Shown here: positions 43,948 to 54,021 of the stretch, piece after piece
Position numbering within the stretch: position 1 is the stretch's first letter
Layout of the letters: each line of letters begins with the position of its first letter
NCBI RefSeq assembly: GCF_017086465.1
Contig: NZ_CP070961.1
Span: forward strand, 1,426,001 to 1,490,000
Origin: Nocardioides sp. zg-1228
Lineage (GTDB): Bacteria > Actinomycetota > Actinomycetes > Propionibacteriales > Nocardioidaceae
DNA length: 64,000 bases
Direction of reading: 5' to 3'
Notes under the pieces: model-generated
The model's database searches: none
Told to the model about the DNA's origin: nothing
The model's input: only the letters and a program-made list of their open reading frames with translations
Position numbers and translations under genes: made by a program

Positions 43948-45025
43948 CCACGACGAGCCGCACGACGAGCCGAACGACGAGCCGGGCGGCGAGCCGCACG
44001 ACGAGCCGCACGACCAGCCGGACGAGGACGACGACGAGCTGGACGACGAGCTGGACGACGACTTCGACCTCTCCGGGGTCGCCCCGGCCGGCGCGTTCTA
44101 CGAGGCGCCCGAGGGCTACCGCAGCGGGTTCGCCAGCTTCGTCGGGCGCCCCAACGCGGGGAAGTCGACGCTGACCAACGCGCTGGTGGGCCAGAAGATC
44201 GTCATCACGTCCTCCAAGCCGCAGACCACCCGCAACGTCGTGCGCGGCATCGTGCACCGCGACGACGCCCAGCTGATCCTCGTCGACACCCCCGGCCTGC
44301 ACCGCCCGCGCACCCTGCTGGGCGAGCGGCTCAACGACCTCGTCCGCACGACCTGGGCCGAGGTCGACGTGGTCGCGGTGTGCTTCCCGGCCAACGAGAA
44401 GATCGGGCCCGGTGACCGGTTCCTCGTCACCGAGCTGGCGAAGGTGCGCCGCACCGTGCGCATCGCGGTCGCCACCAAGACCGACCTGGTGACGCCCGAG
44501 CAGCTCGCCCACCACCTGATGGACATCGCCGCGCTCGGTGAGGAGACGAAGACCGAGTGGGCCGAGATCGTCCCGGTGTCGGCGGTCGCCGGCGACCAGG
44601 TCGACCTGCTCGCCGACCTGCTCGTCAAGCTGCTGCCGGAGGGTCCGCCGCTCTATCCCGACGGCGACCTCACCGACGCTCCCGAGGAGGCGCTGGCCGC
44701 CGACCTGATCCGCGAGGCGGCGCTCGAGGGCGTGCGCGACGAGCTGCCGCACTCCATCGCCGTCGTGGTGGAGGAGATGGGCCTGCGCGAGGGGCGCCCC
44801 GACGACAAGCCGCTGCTCGACATCGTCGCCAACCTCTACGTCGAGCGCGACTCCCAGAAGGGCATCATGATCGGCCACAAGGGCTCGCGCCTGCGTGCCG
44901 TCGGGACGGCCGCTCGTCAGCAGATCGAGGCGCTGCTGGGCACCCCGGTCTACCTCGACCTGCAGGTCAAGATCGCCAAGGACTGGCAGCGCGACCCGCG
45001 CCAGCTGCGCAAGCTGGGCTTCTGA
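43940..45025 (+). CDS. era: GTPase Era with an acidic repeat N-terminal extension
   Basis: 361 residues. Core: GRPNAGKST (G1, ~69-77), 'DTPGLHRP' (G3), 'ATKTDLV' (G4) and a C-terminal KH domain ('IGHKGSRLRAVGTAARQQIEALLGTPVYLDLQVKI'). Era binds the 16S 3' end during 30S assembly. The first ~45 residues are unusual: imperfect D-E-P-H/N/G repeats, then runs of Asp and Glu. No start codon lies between this extension and the conserved 'GYRSGFASFVG', so the extension is probably translated. Overlaps the SIP gene. Confidence 0.93.
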   Translation: MADHDEPHDEPNDEPGGEPHDEPHDQPDEDDDELDDELDDDFDLSGVAPAGAFYEAPEGYRSGFASFVGRPNAGKSTLTNALVGQKIVITSSKPQTTRNVVRGIVHRDDAQLILVDTPGLHRPRTLLGERLNDLVRTTWAEVDVVAVCFPANEKIGPGDRFLVTELAKVRRTVRIAVATKTDLVTPEQLAHHLMDIAALGEETKTEWAEIVPVSAVAGDQVDLLADLLVKLLPEGPPLYPDGDLTDAPEEALAADLIREAALEGVRDELPHSIAVVVEEMGLREGRPDDKPLLDIVANLYVERDSQKGIMIGHKGSRLRAVGTAARQQIEALLGTPVYLDLQVKIAKDWQRDPRQLRKLGF

Positions 45026-45040
45026 CCGGCTCGCCCGCGC

Positions 45041-45847
45041 TCAGGCGGGCACCCAGCAGATCCCGTAGCGCTGGCCGGCGGCCCACTGGGCGCGGGTCGG
45101 GCTCTCCTGCGACCAGGTGAGGTCGAGCGGGTCGTCGGTGCGGCCGGCGGCGGCGTTGCGGCACACCGGCTCCATCCGGTCGGTGATCGCGGGGCGCCGG
45201 GGGAGGCGCTTGCCGGGGATGTCGACGGTGGCGACCGCCCGCCACGAGTGCCTCGCGCTGCAGGCGACCCGCTCGAAGCGCGGGGTGCCGGGGGGCGCCG
45301 TGGCGCACATCGCGGGGCCCGCCCACCCCGTGGTCCGGCGCGGCAGGCGCAGCAGCCGGCGGGGTGCCGCGACCGCCACGACGTCGCACCGGAACCAGTC
45401 GGCGCCCACGTCGGCACGTGCCTGGCTCGGGCTGAACCAGACCGCGCGCACCATCCGCAGCCGCAGCTCGCGGGGCGTACGCCCGAGGTGGGCGGGGAGC
45501 CGCCGGGTGCAGGCCCGGCTCATCTGCCGCTGGGCGGCACCGGAGTCCACGCGCCGGGTGAAGCCGGACTTGGTGGTGAGGTCGAGCCGGCCGACGAAGT
45601 AGGTCTGGGCGGTGTGCGGCTTGCGGCACGCCACCGGCGCGGTGCGGCCGACCACCGCGACGGCCTGGCGGAAGGTGAGCGCGTGGCACTCGCCGACCTT
45701 GGGCCGTGGGCCCGGGTCCGCCCGGGGCTCGCTCCCGGCGGAGGTCGGCGATCCCGAGGGCGTCGGATCGTCGTCGGGCGTGGTCGGCCCCGACGTGCAT
45801 CCCGACAGCACGAGCGCGGCGGCCGCGGCCACGAGCACGCGCCTCAT
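45041..45847 (-). CDS. Lipoprotein with septum-formation-type domain
   Basis: 268 residues. Signal peptide with lipobox LVLSGC (Cys17), a Pro/Ser/Thr-rich linker (to ~48), then two related modules each starting near 'VGECHAL' or 'PVACRKPHTAQTYFVG' and containing paired Cys, matching the 'Septum_form' family of actinobacteria. Function in the cell envelope is inferred from name and location only. Overlaps the upstream flavodoxin gene by ATGA, so they are cotranscribed. Convergent with era; a 6-bp stem (45033-45050) covers its stop. Confidence 0.8.
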   Translation of the reverse strand: MRRVLVAAAAALVLSGCTSGPTTPDDDPTPSGSPTSAGSEPRADPGPRPKVGECHALTFRQAVAVVGRTAPVACRKPHTAQTYFVGRLDLTTKSGFTRRVDSGAAQRQMSRACTRRLPAHLGRTPRELRLRMVRAVWFSPSQARADVGADWFRCDVVAVAAPRRLLRLPRRTTGWAGPAMCATAPPGTPRFERVACSARHSWRAVATVDIPGKRLPRRPAITDRMEPVCRNAAAGRTDDPLDLTWSQESPTRAQWAAGQRYGICWVPA

Positions 45848-46329
45848 CCCATCACCAGGGCGGCGATCGTGCCGCCGAGCTCGTACGCCGACTCGCGCGC
45901 CGGCTCGCCGACGTCGCCGAGCACCTCGAGGACCGGTGCGCTCTGCCGCCAGCCGAGGGCGCCCACGATCGACTGCACGGAGCGCACCGCCCCTGTCGTG
46001 TCGTAGCGACCGTGGACGTAGAGGCCGAACGGCTTCGGGCCGCCGTCGACCGTCGCCGCCGACCCGTCGTCGGTCAGCGCACCGCCGGCCTGCAGGAAGA
46101 TGGAGTCGAAGAAGTGCTTGAGCGCGCCGCTCATGTAGCCGAAGTTGGCGGTGGTGCCGAGCACGTAGCCGTCGGCGGCCAGCACGTCGTCGGCGTCGGC
46201 CTCCAGCGCGGGGCGGACGACCACCTCGACACCCTCGATCGCCTCGTCCGAGGCGCCGGCCACGACCGCCTCGGTCAGCGTGGCGACCGACGGCGTCGGC
46301 GAGTGGTGGACGATCAGCAGGCGCGGCAC
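45844..46329 (-). CDS. Flavodoxin-family (NAD(P)H-dependent FMN reductase-like) protein
   Basis: 161 residues. 'LLIVHHSPTPSVATLTEAV' is the FMN-phosphate loop, and 'GYVLGTTANFGYMSGALKHFFDSIF' is the typical flavodoxin/WrbA-like flavin-contacting segment. An upstream GTG (46347) is in frame, but GTG 46329 was chosen because a minus-strand TAGCCT (46342-46337) lies 7 nt before it and the fold starts at residue 4. Divergent from a methyltransferase 47 bases away. Confidence 0.87.
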   Translation of the reverse strand: MPRLLIVHHSPTPSVATLTEAVVAGASDEAIEGVEVVVRPALEADADDVLAADGYVLGTTANFGYMSGALKHFFDSIFLQAGGALTDDGSAATVDGGPKPFGLYVHGRYDTTGAVRSVQSIVGALGWRQSAPVLEVLGDVGEPARESAYELGGTIAALVMG

Positions 46330-46376
46330 GGGGCTGAGGCTACTCACCCAGCCTGTGCGCGGCGTACCGTCGAGGC

Positions 46377-47138
46377 ATGACGTTCGACGTGGCGGGTGAG
46401 ACCTACGACCGCTTCATGGGGCGGTACTCGCGGCCGCTGGCGGCGCGTCTGGCCGACTGGCTCGAGGTGTCGCCCGGGCAGCAGGCCGTCGACGTCGGCT
46501 CCGGGCCGGGAGCGCTGACCGGCGTGCTGGTCGAGCGGCTGGGGGTCGAGCGGGTCCGCGCGATCGATCCGTCCGAGCCCTTCGTCGCGGCGTGCGGCGA
46601 GCGCTTCCCCGGCGTGGACGTGCGATTGGGAACGGCCGAGTCCCTGCCGTTCGGCGACGACACGTGCGACGTCGCCGCCGCCTGTCTGGTGGTGCACTTC
46701 ATGACCGACCCCGTCGCGGGCGTCGCGGAGATGTCCCGGGTGACCCGGCCGGGCGGCCGGGTCGGCGCCACCGTGTGGGACCTGGCCGGCTCGCGCGCGC
46801 CGATGTGGCCGCTGTGGGAGGCGGTGGCCGAGCTCAGGCCGGACCATCCGGGCGAGCGCGGCGACCTCCCGGGCAGCTCCCGCGAGTCGCTCGTGGCGAT
46901 CCTGGCCGACGCCGGGCTCGACGACGTCGAGTCGGTGGAGATCGACGTGAGCGTCACCCATTCGAGCTTCGAGGAGTGGTGGGAGCCCTACCTCCTCGGC
47001 GTCGGTCCGGCAGGGGAGGCGGTCGCCGCGCTCGGCCCCGACGGGCGCCGGGACCTCGAGTCGGTGCTGCGTCGTCGCCTCGGCGCGGGACCGTTCGAGA
47101 TCACCGCCGTGGCGCACGCCGCCCGCGGCCGTGCCTGA
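46377..47138 (+). CDS. Class I SAM-dependent methyltransferase
   Basis: 253 residues, Methyltransf_11 type. Motif I 'VDVGSGPGALTGVL', the acidic ribose contact in 'RAIDPSEPF', motif with 'GTAESLPFGDDTCDVAAACLVVHFM' and 'EMSRVTRPGGRVGATVWD'. The opening 'FDVAGETYDRFMGRYSRPLA' is common in an uncharacterised actinobacterial group. TACCGT at 46365-46370, 6 nt before ATG, points to a leaderless message. Substrate unknown. Confidence 0.88.
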   Translation: MTFDVAGETYDRFMGRYSRPLAARLADWLEVSPGQQAVDVGSGPGALTGVLVERLGVERVRAIDPSEPFVAACGERFPGVDVRLGTAESLPFGDDTCDVAAACLVVHFMTDPVAGVAEMSRVTRPGGRVGATVWDLAGSRAPMWPLWEAVAELRPDHPGERGDLPGSSRESLVAILADAGLDDVESVEIDVSVTHSSFEEWWEPYLLGVGPAGEAVAALGPDGRRDLESVLRRRLGAGPFEITAVAHAARGRA

Positions 47139-47190
47139 CCCCCCGTCTCACGACCCGGGAGCCGGGCGGCGCGCCGTCGTGGAGACGGGC

Positions 47191-47196
47191 TAGCAT
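47191..47196 (+). promoter_or_regulatory. Candidate -10 of the leuA leader transcript
   Basis: TAGCAT ends 9 nt before the leader-peptide ATG, so transcription would start at or next to that codon. No clear -35 is seen 16-18 bases upstream. Confidence 0.5.
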
Positions 47197-47205
47197 GTCT
47201 GCGTC

Positions 47206-49078
<1,873 letters not shown>

Positions 49079-49103
49079 GCGCCGGCGGCGCTAGATTCGC
49101 GCC

Positions 49104-49970
49104 ATGGTGGTCAGCGAGCGGGTCGGCCAGTTCTTCGTCGAGTCCGACGGCGGGCGCGACCGACTGGAGTACACCGAGTACGGCTCGGGCGACGACTGGG
49201 TGGTGCTGCTGCACGGGCTGCTCATGCCGCGGCGGATGCAGCAGCCGCTGGCCCGGGCGATGGCCGTGCGGGGGCTGCACGTGGTGACGCTCGACCTGCT
49301 GGGCCACGGCCGCTCGGACCAGCCGGCCGACCCGCTCGTCTACTCGATGACGTCCTTCGGCGAGCAGGTGGTGGAGCTGCTCGACCACCTCGGCGCCGAC
49401 CAGGCGGTCATCGGCGGCACGTCGCTGGGCGCCAACGTCTCGCTCGAGGTGGCGGTCATCGCGCCCGAGCGGGTGCGGGGTCTGCTCGTGGAGATGCCGG
49501 TGCTCAACAACGCGCTGGTGGCCGGCGTCCTCGCGTTCGTCCCCATCATGCTGGCCGCGCGCTACCTCCCGGTCACCGCCAACACCGTGCAGCGGCTGGC
49601 GCGGTCGGTGCCTCGTGGCATCGTCCCGTTCTGGGCGGGGATCGGGCTCGACACCCTCGACCACCGCGCCGATGCCGTCGCCTCGGTGCTCCACGGGGTC
49701 ATCTTCGGTCGCATCGCCCCGTCGTCGAGCCAGCGCCGCCGGATCCAGGCCCCGGTGCTCCTCATCGGCCACCCGGTCGACCCGATCCACCCCTTCGTCG
49801 ACGCCGACATGCTGGCCGCCGAGCTGCCCCACGCACGCCTGGAGCGGGCGTCCTCCATCCTCGAGTGGCGCCTGCGCCCCGAGCGGCTCACCGCCGCCGC
49901 GACCGACTTCGCCCTGGACTGCTGGAGCGACCAGCCGGCCACGAGCGACTCCGGTTCCCGGACACGCTGA
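49104..49970 (+). CDS. Alpha/beta hydrolase
   Basis: 288 residues. Oxyanion-hole 'VVLLHGLLMPRR', 'TLDLLGHGRSDQPAD', the nucleophile elbow G-G-T-S-L-G (Ser), and a late acid/His region ('LIGHPVDPIHPF') fit the fold. The acid-His pair is less standard than usual, so activity should not be assumed. TAGATT at 49092-49097, 6 nt before ATG, suggests leaderless transcription between leuA and recO. Substrate unknown. Confidence 0.85.
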   Translation: MVVSERVGQFFVESDGGRDRLEYTEYGSGDDWVVLLHGLLMPRRMQQPLARAMAVRGLHVVTLDLLGHGRSDQPADPLVYSMTSFGEQVVELLDHLGADQAVIGGTSLGANVSLEVAVIAPERVRGLLVEMPVLNNALVAGVLAFVPIMLAARYLPVTANTVQRLARSVPRGIVPFWAGIGLDTLDHRADAVASVLHGVIFGRIAPSSSQRRRIQAPVLLIGHPVDPIHPFVDADMLAAELPHARLERASSILEWRLRPERLTAAATDFALDCWSDQPATSDSGSRTR

Positions 49971-50026
49971 CGCGCCGCGCGGCGTCCGGCAGGCTCCGGA
50001 CGCAGCCGGTGGGGGACAATGGACGG

Positions 50027-50755
50027 GTGCCCCTCTACCGCGACGAGGCGGTCGTGCTCCGCACCCACAAGCTGGGCGAGGCCGACCGCATCATCACCCT
50101 GCTGACGCGTCAGCACGGGCGCGTGCGCGCGGTCGCCAAGGGCGTGCGGCGTACGACGTCGCGCTGGGGCTCGCGCCTCGAGCCGTTCACCCACGTCGAC
50201 CTCCAGCTCGCCGAGGGCCGCAGCCTCGACGTGATCACCCAGGCCGAGACCCTCGACCCGTTCCATGCCCGGCTTGGGCTCGACTACGACCGCTACACCG
50301 CCGGCACCGTGATGCTCGAGACCGCCGAGCGGCTGGTCACGGAGGAGAAGGAGCCGGCGGTGCAGCAGTTCCTGCTGCTCGTGGGTGGCCTGCGCGCGAT
50401 GGCCGGCGGCGAGCACCCGGCCAAGCAGGTGCTCGACTCCTACCTCCTGCGCTCGCTGTCGGTCGCCGGCTACGCGCCGTCGTTCGACCACTGCGTCCAG
50501 TGCGGCGTCGAGGGCCCGCACCGCTTCTTCAACCCCTCCGCCGGTGGCGTGCTGTGCGCCTCCGACCGGCTGCCGGGCTCGGCCACCCCCGCCGCCGAGA
50601 CGGTGCTGGTGCTGGGCGCCCTCCTCGTCGGCGACTGGCCGGTCGTCCACGCCGCCGACCCGCGCCACCTGCGCGAGGCGAGCAACCTCGTCTCGGCCTA
50701 CCTCGCCTGGCACCTCGAGCGCGGCCTGCGCTCGATGGCCTATGTCGAGCGCTGA
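50027..50755 (+). CDS. recO: DNA repair protein RecO
   Basis: 242 residues. N-terminal OB fold ('DEAVVLRTHKLGEADRIITLLTRQHGRVRAVAKGVRRTTSRWGSRLEPF') and the zinc-binding helical part with 'CVQCGVEG' (CxxC) and a later Cys. RecO with RecR loads RecA on SSB-coated DNA. GTG 50027 follows GACAAT (50015-50020) by 6 nt. Order era...recO-uppS is conserved in actinobacteria. Confidence 0.94.
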   Translation: MPLYRDEAVVLRTHKLGEADRIITLLTRQHGRVRAVAKGVRRTTSRWGSRLEPFTHVDLQLAEGRSLDVITQAETLDPFHARLGLDYDRYTAGTVMLETAERLVTEEKEPAVQQFLLLVGGLRAMAGGEHPAKQVLDSYLLRSLSVAGYAPSFDHCVQCGVEGPHRFFNPSAGGVLCASDRLPGSATPAAETVLVLGALLVGDWPVVHAADPRHLREASNLVSAYLAWHLERGLRSMAYVER

Positions 50756-50840
50756 CCGGCCGATCGACTCGCCTGGGCTGACGTCAGGGGAATCCGCGGT
50801 GCGAACCGCGAGATCTCATGACGCCCGCGTTGCGCTGGCC

Positions 50841-51005
50841 CTTGAGTCTCCCAGCGACTCAAGGCCCAGTGCCGGCTGCCCGACTCTGCGACACGCCCGG
50901 GATGCGCGTTGAGTCTCTGGGCGACTCAGAGTCCAGCGTGCGGCAGGGGCGGCCCGCGACACGCCCGGGATGCGCGTTGAGTCTCTGGGCGACTCAGGGT
51001 CCAGC
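50841..51005. repeat. Tandem palindromic repeat array between recO and uppS
   Basis: The 297-base gap holds three copies of a TGAGTC-N7-GACTCA palindrome. Copies 2 and 3 belong to two 50-base direct repeats (50888-50937 and 50956-51005) that differ at one base and start 68 bases apart. Copy 1 (50841-50863) has longer arms (CTTGAGTC-N7-GACTCAAG) but diverged flanks. The remainder of the gap (50756-50840) shows nothing recognisable, and 51040-51045 is the uppS -10 candidate. Confidence 0.85.
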
Positions 51006-51052
51006 CCGGCCGGCTCGGCGCTCGGACGGGCCGCCGTTCTAGGCTCTCCACC

Positions 51053-51838
51053 GTGAAGCGAGAGGTGAGGCCGCCGACACCGCATCCGAGTGGGGCGACG
51101 CCGCCGCAGGTGCAGCGCGACCTGGTGCCCGAGCACGTCGCGATCATCATGGACGGCAACGGCCGGTGGGCCAAGCAGCGCGGGCTCCCGCGCACCAAGG
51201 GGCACGAGGAGGGCGAGAGCACGCTCTTCGACGTCGTCGAGGGAGCCATCGAGATCGGAGTGAAGGCGATCTCCGCCTACGCGTTCTCCACCGAGAACTG
51301 GTCGCGCTCGCCCGACGAGGTGCGCTTCCTGATGGGGTTCAACCGCGACGTGATCAGACGCCGCCGCGACGAGATGCACGAGCTCGGCGTACGGGTGCGG
51401 TGGGCGGGCCGCGCGCCGCGGCTGTGGAAGTCGGTGATCAGGGAGCTCCAGGTCGCCGAGGAGATGACCAAGGACAACGACGTCCTGACCCTGACGATGT
51501 GCGTCAACTACGGCGGCCGGGCCGAGCTCGCCGACGCCGCCCGCTCGATCGGCCGCGAGGTCGCCGCTGGACGGCTGAATCCCGACAAGATCGACGAGAG
51601 GACCTTCGCTCGTCACCTCTACGTCCCCGAGCTGCCCGACGCCGACCTCGTCTGGCGCACGTCGGGGGAGCAGCGGCTGTCCAACTTCATGCTCTGGCAG
51701 GCGGCCTACAGCGAGATGGTCTTCACCAACGTGCTGTGGCCCGACGTCGACCGGCGCCACCTGTGGTCGGCCATCGAGACCTACGCCAGCCGGGACCGGC
51801 GCTACGGCGGCGCCCTGCCCAACGAGCAGCAGGGCTAG
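51053..51838 (+). CDS. uppS: Isoprenyl transferase (Z-type undecaprenyl/decaprenyl diphosphate synthase)
   Basis: 261 residues with '[27 protein letters not shown]' (catalytic Asp, Arg, pyrophosphate loop), '[17 protein letters not shown]' and the C-terminal '[19 protein letters not shown]'. It builds the long polyprenyl carrier for cell-wall precursors; chain length cannot be read here. GTG 51053 has TAGGCT (51040-51045) 7 nt upstream. Stop overlaps that of convergent zur at a CTAG. Confidence 0.95.
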   Translation: MKREVRPPTPHPSGATPPQVQRDLVPEHVAIIMDGNGRWAKQRGLPRTKGHEEGESTLFDVVEGAIEIGVKAISAYAFSTENWSRSPDEVRFLMGFNRDVIRRRRDEMHELGVRVRWAGRAPRLWKSVIRELQVAEEMTKDNDVLTLTMCVNYGGRAELADAARSIGREVAAGRLNPDKIDERTFARHLYVPELPDADLVWRTSGEQRLSNFMLWQAAYSEMVFTNVLWPDVDRRHLWSAIETYASRDRRYGGALPNEQQG

Positions 51839-52242
51839 CGGCAGGCCGGGCAGGTCCCGAAGATCTCCAGCGTGTGGCTGATGTCGGCGAACCCGTGCTC
51901 GGTCGCGATCGCGTTGGTCCAGCGTTCCACGGCCGGGCCCTCGACCTCCACGGTCGCGCCGCAGGCGCGGCAGACGAGGTGGTGGTGGTGCGTGTCGGAG
52001 CACCTGCGCCAGATCGCCTCGCCGTCCTCGTTGCGCAGCATGTCGACCTCGCCGGTGTCCGCCAGCGCGGCCAGGGTGCGATAGACGGTCGCCAGCCCCA
52101 CCGAGTCGCCCTGTCGTGAGATCAGGTCGTGGATCTCCTGCGCGCTGCGGAAGTCGTCGAACCCGGCCAGCGCGGCCGCCACCGCGCGACGCTGGCGGGT
52201 GGGCCGCACCGAGGGCCGCGGGCTCGGGTCAGTGCTCGTCAT
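51835..52242 (-). CDS. zur: Fur-family zinc uptake regulator (Zur/FurB)
   Basis: 135 residues. Winged helix ('[46 protein letters not shown]'), the regulatory site '[24 protein letters not shown]' (His cluster and CxxC) and a second CxxC ('CPACR') at the C-terminus. Fur versus Zur is decided by context: it is the last gene of a znuACB operon whose promoter carries Zur-like boxes. ATG lies inside the end of znuB (14-base overlap), so the repressor is made with its own transporter. Confidence 0.93.
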   Translation of the reverse strand: MTSTDPSPRPSVRPTRQRRAVAAALAGFDDFRSAQEIHDLISRQGDSVGLATVYRTLAALADTGEVDMLRNEDGEAIWRRCSDTHHHHLVCRACGATVEVEGPAVERWTNAIATEHGFADISHTLEIFGTCPACR

Positions 52243-53236
52243 AGTGCTCTCCGTGGGCGGCGTGGCGGTGGCCGTCGTGCACGTAGTCGACGTGGTCGTC
52301 GTGCGGCACCGCGGGGTGGCCGCAGTCCGTGCCGTGCTCGTGCGGGTGCTCGTCGGTGACGGTGTGGTCTGCGACCGTCACGCTGGGGAACGGCGAGTGG
52401 AGCCGCCGCCGGCGTCGCAGCCACACGCCGATCGGCCACGTCGAGGCGAACATCACGAGGGCCAGCAGCACGATGGTGGGCCCCGGGGCCACCGTCGCGC
52501 GGAACGACAGGGCGGCGCTCAGCAGCAGTCCGCCGAGGGCGGCCAGGACGCCGACCACCATCGCCCCGGCGATGGTCGTGCGGAAGGAGCGGGCGAGCTG
52601 CTGAGCGGTGGCGACCGGCACCACCATGAGTGCCGAGACCAGGAGCAGGCCGACCGTGCGCATCGCGACGGTGACCGTCACCGCGGCCAGCACGGCGACG
52701 AGCAGGTTGTAGAAGCGCACCCTCAGTCCCGCGACCCGGGCGAAGTCGGGGTCGCTCGCGACGGCGAAGAGCTGGGGGAGCAGGCCCAGGGTCGCCCCGA
52801 GCAGCACCACGGTCAGGCCGAGGGTGAACCACACGTCGCCGGCGGTGATGCTGGTCAACGAGCCGAAGAGGAACTCCTGGAGCCGTGCCGCGCCCTGACC
52901 GGCGAGCCCGGTGATCAGCACGCCGCCCGCCAGGCCGCCGTAGAAGAGCAGCGCCAGGGCGACGTCGCCGTTGGTGTGGCCGCGCTCGCGGATGAACTCG
53001 ATGAGCACCGCGCCGAGAACGGCGACCAGCACGGCCGTCCAGGTCGGCGAGGTGTTGGTCAGCAGGCCGATGGCCACGCCGGTCACGGCCACGTGGCCGA
53101 TGCCGTCACCGAGGAGGGCGAGGCGCCGCTGGACGAGGAACGTGCCGATGGCGGGTGCGGCCAGGCCCGTGAGCAGCGCGGCGAGCAGCGCGCGCTGCAT
53201 GAAGGGCAACGAGAACAGGTCGAGGAACTCGCTCAT
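52229..53236 (-). CDS. znuB: Zinc ABC transporter permease with His-rich tail
   Basis: 335 residues, ABC-3 family, about eight helices ('LLGDGIGHVAVTGVAIG' and 'GLLLVSALMVVPVATAQQLARS' are family marks). After the last helix the protein carries a ~55-residue hydrophilic tail with about 12 His ('DEHPHEHGTDCGHP', '[24 protein letters not shown]'), likely a metal-binding extension. ATGA overlap with znuC. Regulated with the rest of the operon from the znuA promoter. Confidence 0.93.
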   Translation of the reverse strand: MSEFLDLFSLPFMQRALLAALLTGLAAPAIGTFLVQRRLALLGDGIGHVAVTGVAIGLLTNTSPTWTAVLVAVLGAVLIEFIRERGHTNGDVALALLFYGGLAGGVLITGLAGQGAARLQEFLFGSLTSITAGDVWFTLGLTVVLLGATLGLLPQLFAVASDPDFARVAGLRVRFYNLLVAVLAAVTVTVAMRTVGLLLVSALMVVPVATAQQLARSFRTTIAGAMVVGVLAALGGLLLSAALSFRATVAPGPTIVLLALVMFASTWPIGVWLRRRRRLHSPFPSVTVADHTVTDEHPHEHGTDCGHPAVPHDDHVDYVHDGHRHAAHGEHYDEH

Positions 53237-54021
53237 CGTCCGCCGCCCAGCCCGTCGAGCGGTGAGCCCACGTGGGGGACGTGGTCGTGGGTGCCGTCCA
53301 CCGGGTGGTGGTGGCCGTGTGCGTCCTCCTCGTCGAGGGCGGGGCCGTCGTAGGCGATGCGCCCGTCGCGCATCACCACGGCGCGGTCGATGAGCGGCGC
53401 CATCGGGCCGAGCTCGTGGGCGACCAGCACGATCGTGGCTCCCCGGTCCTTGAAGGTGGCGAGCGCGTCGGCCAGGGCGCGCTGGTTCTCCAGGTCGACC
53501 CCCGCGGTCGGCTCGTCCAGCACCAGGAGGTCGGGCTGCCCGGCGAGCGCGCGGGCGATGAGGACGCGCTGCTGCTGCCCGCCGCTGAGCTGCGAGACGC
53601 CGACGCCGGCGCGGTCGGCGAGGCCGACGACGTCGATCGCGTCGGTGACGGCCTGCCGGTCCTGGCGCGACATGGGGCGGAAGAGCCGGCGGCGGGTGAT
53701 GCGCCCGGACGCGACGACCTCCCACACGGTCGCGGGCACCCCGCTCGCCGCGGACGGCCGCTGCGGCACGTAGCCGACGCGGTGCCAGTCGCGGAAGTCG
53801 TCGAACGGCGTGCCGAAGAGGTCGACGGCGCCGCCGGTCAGCGGCAGCAGGCCGGTGATCGCGCGTACGAGCGTCGACTTGCCGGAGCCGTTGGCGCCCA
53901 TCAGCGCCACGAACTCACCGGGCTCGACGGTGAGCTCGATCCCGCGCAGGATCGGGCGGCCGCCGATGGCGACCGACCCGCCGCGGACCGCGACCGGAGG
54001 GGGCCCTGCGCTCACCGGCAT
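53233..54021 (-). CDS. znuC: Zinc ABC transporter ATP-binding protein with His-rich tail
   Basis: 262 residues. Walker A 'GANGSGKST', Q-loop 'GYVPQR', signature 'LSGGQQQRVLIARAL', Walker B 'LLVLDEPTAGVD' and H-loop 'VAHELG'. The C-terminal ~25 residues (HGHHHPVDGTHDHVPH) are an unusual His-rich addition for this subunit. ATG 54021 overlaps the end of znuA by 10 bases, and its stop overlaps the znuB start. Confidence 0.94.
   Translation of the reverse strand: MPVSAGPPPVAVRGGSVAIGGRPILRGIELTVEPGEFVALMGANGSGKSTLVRAITGLLPLTGGAVDLFGTPFDDFRDWHRVGYVPQRPSAASGVPATVWEVVASGRITRRRLFRPMSRQDRQAVTDAIDVVGLADRAGVGVSQLSGGQQQRVLIARALAGQPDLLVLDEPTAGVDLENQRALADALATFKDRGATIVLVAHELGPMAPLIDRAVVMRDGRIAYDGPALDEEDAHGHHHPVDGTHDHVPHVGSPLDGLGGGR

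Noticed and set aside
45033..45050. Terminator between era and the lipoprotein gene
   Set aside because: Only a 6-bp GC stem overlapping a stop codon, with no U-run; too weak in DNA of this composition.
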